Assembly: GCA_937861115.1 (NCBI GenBank)
Contig: CALMBD010000339.1
Location: 1-34,413, forward strand
Source of the DNA: an uncultured Bacteroidota bacterium
GTDB lineage: Bacteria > Bacteroidota > Bacteroidia > Chitinophagales > Saprospiraceae
Direction of reading: 5' to 3'
DNA: 34,413 bases
Shown here piece after piece: positions 32,290 through 34,413 of this stretch. The notes below the pieces were generated by a model, which was not told where the DNA came from, did not search any database, and was given only the letters and a program-made list of their open reading frames with translations. Position 1 is the first letter of the stretch; every line of letters starts with the position of its first letter. The translations under genes and the position numbers were made by a program.

Positions 32290-34413
32290 TTACCTCCGCG
32301 CATACGCTTCCAGCCACTTGCACTCCTTTACCACAGCGCCATAGAACGTCGTATTGGCATATTTCCGGATCAGCACGTCATAATAGGTCATGTATTGGTC
32401 GGGCAGCACAGGTATGAGTTTGCTGCCGGGCTTGTACCGGCATTCGGGATCGCAGAACCACTGCTTTTGCTGACAGCGAGCCGCCATATATGCTGCACGG
32501 GCGGCAATTTCAGGGTCCAGTGCGAGACTGAATGCTTTTTCAAAATTGCGCAGGGCAAGGCTGACGTCTGTATTTTCCCGGTTGCCGTTGGGCGACTTGC
32601 CGAGGGAAAAAACCGGCCCTTGCGCCAGTCGTAACTGGTTGTAACCGCTCCGGTAAAGATCAGTGGCATGCCAGGCAAATCCGAAATACGACATGTTGTA
32701 GTATCCCAGCCCGAGCAGGTAGTAGTACCACGCTGCGCTGCTGTCGCCGACGGCTTCGGCAGCCTTGGCCCGGAACTCAAAGTCGATTAACTTTTCCGCA
32801 ATTTGCCGCCGGTTGAGCAGCAAGGAGTCGAACACTGCATCCCGGTGCACCCTTTCACCCACTTTTTCCCGGAAGGGACTGAACTTTGTCAACTTCACTT
32901 CTTCCGTCGGTTTGATGTCGCGCAGCGTAAGCAGGGCCGCCTCGGGTTGACCGATACTCAGCAGGTATGCACCCTTGATCTCCAGCAGTTGTGCGCGGAT
33001 ACGCTCCGGGTTGGTATCGATTTTCATCGTTTTTTCCAGCAGGATGGGGTCTTCTTCGGCAGCCAGTTTCAGCAGGTCGTCGAGTACGTCCAGTTGGGGG
33101 TTGTAACCCAGCGCCGAGGGCGGATATGCAGCCAGAATGGCTTTGCCGGGGTGACTGCTTTCGGCATAACGTATTGACAACCAGTCTTGAAGGAACGGTT
33201 CGAAGTAGGGATTGTACTTAAATGCGGCATAGCTCCTGATGCGAAACGCCATGTCGTCCTTGTACGCCTTGTCGGACGGGTCCAGGCTGAGGATATCGAG
33301 CAGGATACGCCATATCTCGATCTGGCGGTACAACTGGCTGTCGTATTTGTCTTTTTTGTTCAGGCTCTTTTCTGCGCGATTCAGGGTGTTCCTGGCTGCA
33401 TACAGATCGCCGGCCAGTACTTCGAGATAGCCGCTCATGCAGAGCCAGAGTTTTGGATTGGCGCTCTCTTTTTCCCGCACGACCCTGCGGACAAACTTCT
33501 GGAGGTCGAGCAGGTGTTGAGCGGCCTGCTGTCGTTTTAACGCGCCCTTTGCCTCGCCATATTTCTGATCCGTTACGCGGGTGCGCAGGAAGGTCTTCTC
33601 CAGTTCCTGCACCTCGCTTACCAGCAGCAGGTCGAGTTGCGGGTTTCCGGCATCCAGATCGTACACCTCCTGCATGTCTTCCACGGCATGGGCATGCGAG
33701 CCGCCTGCCCGCATGGTATAAAGCGTGGACTTTTCGGCGTCACTCTGACACATCCTGAGCGCGAGTTCCCAGTCTTTATCATTGCGGATCAGCCAGCTCC
33801 GGTACGCCTGTGTGCGCTTGGACGCGCAATGTCGGAATACCAGCGAATACCGGTAGGCGGCTTCGGGATACTTCCCCATTTTTTGCATGGCCCCGGCCAG
33901 ATGCCCCCATATCCAGTACAGTATGATACTGGACCGATGCCGCAGATCGAGCTGTGGCATCAGGTAGTTGTACAGGTCGACAGTGTATCCCCAATTGCGC
34001 GCATAATGGGCGAGCCGTATGACCTGGTAGGCATAGCGCAGTTTTACAAAGTGCGATTCGGTTTGCTTGAAACGCCCCAACCCCTCGTTGATCAGTTCGT
34101 ACATGGATTCCGGGTCGCGCTCGGGCACCGTCCAGCCATCGCCGACGGCTATGACGTAGGGCTCGCACTTTTTGGCGTACATCAGGTAATCGATCACCTC
34201 GGTGCACCCGTTCAGGGCGATCATCTCGGCGAAAGTATTGCCGGCAAGTTGATAGGGCAGGGGAGTCTTTCTTTTTTTGTCTTCGGTAGCCGCCTTCAGG
34301 CGCACCAGTTCATCAATATTGCTCTGATACACCACATATTCCACATCGGCGGGCTCGGGCTGAACGCGCGCACGTACGCCCTCGAGCAGCGCGACGGGAA
34401 GCTCTACGTCCTC
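32290..34413 (-). CDS. Large alpha-helical repeat protein of unknown function (5' end outside the window)
   Basis: The frame is open to the right edge, so the start is missing; at least 707 residues are encoded. The sequence is rich in Tyr, Trp, Leu and Ala helices with TPR-like spacing (KYPEAAYRYSLVFRHCA, YLEVLAGDLYAARNTLNRAE, GAYLLSIGQPEAALLTLRDI, AARAAYMAARCQQKQWF). It probably forms an alpha-solenoid. No catalytic motif is recognised. The C-terminus (TYYDVLIRKYANTTFYGAVV) resembles tetratricopeptide proteins of secretion or envelope systems in this phylum, but I cannot name a function. It is convergent with ndk. Confidence 0.8.
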   Translation of the reverse strand, partial: EDVELPVALLEGVRARVQPEPADVEYVVYQSNIDELVRLKAATEDKKRKTPLPYQLAGNTFAEMIALNGCTEVIDYLMYAKKCEPYVIAVGDGWTVPERDPESMYELINEGLGRFKQTESHFVKLRYAYQVIRLAHYARNWGYTVDLYNYLMPQLDLRHRSSIILYWIWGHLAGAMQKMGKYPEAAYRYSLVFRHCASKRTQAYRSWLIRNDKDWELALRMCQSDAEKSTLYTMRAGGSHAHAVEDMQEVYDLDAGNPQLDLLLVSEVQELEKTFLRTRVTDQKYGEAKGALKRQQAAQHLLDLQKFVRRVVREKESANPKLWLCMSGYLEVLAGDLYAARNTLNRAEKSLNKKDKYDSQLYRQIEIWRILLDILSLDPSDKAYKDDMAFRIRSYAAFKYNPYFEPFLQDWLSIRYAESSHPGKAILAAYPPSALGYNPQLDVLDDLLKLAAEEDPILLEKTMKIDTNPERIRAQLLEIKGAYLLSIGQPEAALLTLRDIKPTEEVKLTKFSPFREKVGERVHRDAVFDSLLLNRRQIAEKLIDFEFRAKAAEAVGDSSAAWYYYLLGLGYYNMSYFGFAWHATDLYRSGYNQLRLAQGPVFSLGKSPNGNRENTDVSLALRNFEKAFSLALDPEIAARAAYMAARCQQKQWFCDPECRYKPGSKLIPVLPDQYMTYYDVLIRKYANTTFYGAVVKECKWLEAYARR

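Noticed and set aside
32055-32303. 82-codon minus-strand frame with V-x-L-S-x-x-x repeats
   Set aside because: It consists of the 16-bp and 21-bp repeats and an inverted-repeat arm; the open frame follows from repeat periods and is not evidence for a gene.
1-34413. tRNA, rRNA, transposase or prophage genes
   Set aside because: Scanning by eye found no T-loop/acceptor pattern, no rRNA stretch and no transposase or phage motifs; a covariance-model search would be needed to exclude small RNAs.

Overview
The window looks like a chromosomal segment of a Bacteroidota bacterium, probably of the Saprospiria/Lewinella-like group (class-level placement is inference). The signs are: two secreted proteins with type IX secretion (T9SS) sorting domains, one of type A and one of type B; promoter-like TTTG-N(17-21)-TAnnTTTG motifs instead of sigma70 boxes; start codons mostly without Shine-Dalgarno sequences; the lptE - TPR-like protein - secG cluster typical of the phylum; a long signal peptidase I with a DUF5684-like membrane domain; and an extended ribosomal protein S16. 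No rRNA, tRNA, CRISPR array, transposase or phage gene is visible.

Layout. 1-1233: a cell-wall glucosaminidase-like gene followed by a GGTACC/GCCGGC inverted-repeat element. 1234-9911 (minus): secG, a TPR-like protein and lptE as an envelope-biogenesis operon with its own promoter and terminator; then guaA with a divergent trpF-like gene; then two large T9SS-exported surface proteins. 10098-14054 (plus): rpsP with a long Ala/Glu/Val tail, a conserved unknown protein, and lepB. 14151-15571 (minus): rdgB and an outer-membrane beta-barrel protein. 15809-23935 (plus): a divergent lipoxygenase, a 1775-residue Ser/Thr kinase - AAA ATPase - GAF - histidine kinase, and a receiver-adenylyl cyclase. 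24353-27809 (plus): a C39 peptidase ABC exporter and its HlyD-type partner. 28003-31280 (minus): prfB with a programmed frameshift, a two-domain FKBP lipoprotein, and a DHH phosphoesterase. 31512-31931: ndk. 31932-32289: a dense nest of repeats. 32290-34413 (minus): a large protein of unknown function that runs off the window.

The most interesting part is 15809-23935. A lipoxygenase-fold protein with altered iron-ligand spacing sits directly upstream of a giant dual kinase and a receiver-cyclase, with 49 and 83 bp gaps and no terminator in between. This suggests a pathway in which an oxidised-lipid or lipid-sensing step feeds a phosphorelay that ends in cAMP; that reading is inference from gene order and domain content. 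A second theme is that all four convergent (3'-to-3') gene junctions in the window contain long inverted repeats.

A third point is that prfB keeps a textbook AGGAGG-stimulated +1 frameshift site, although Bacteroidota rarely use Shine-Dalgarno pairing for initiation.
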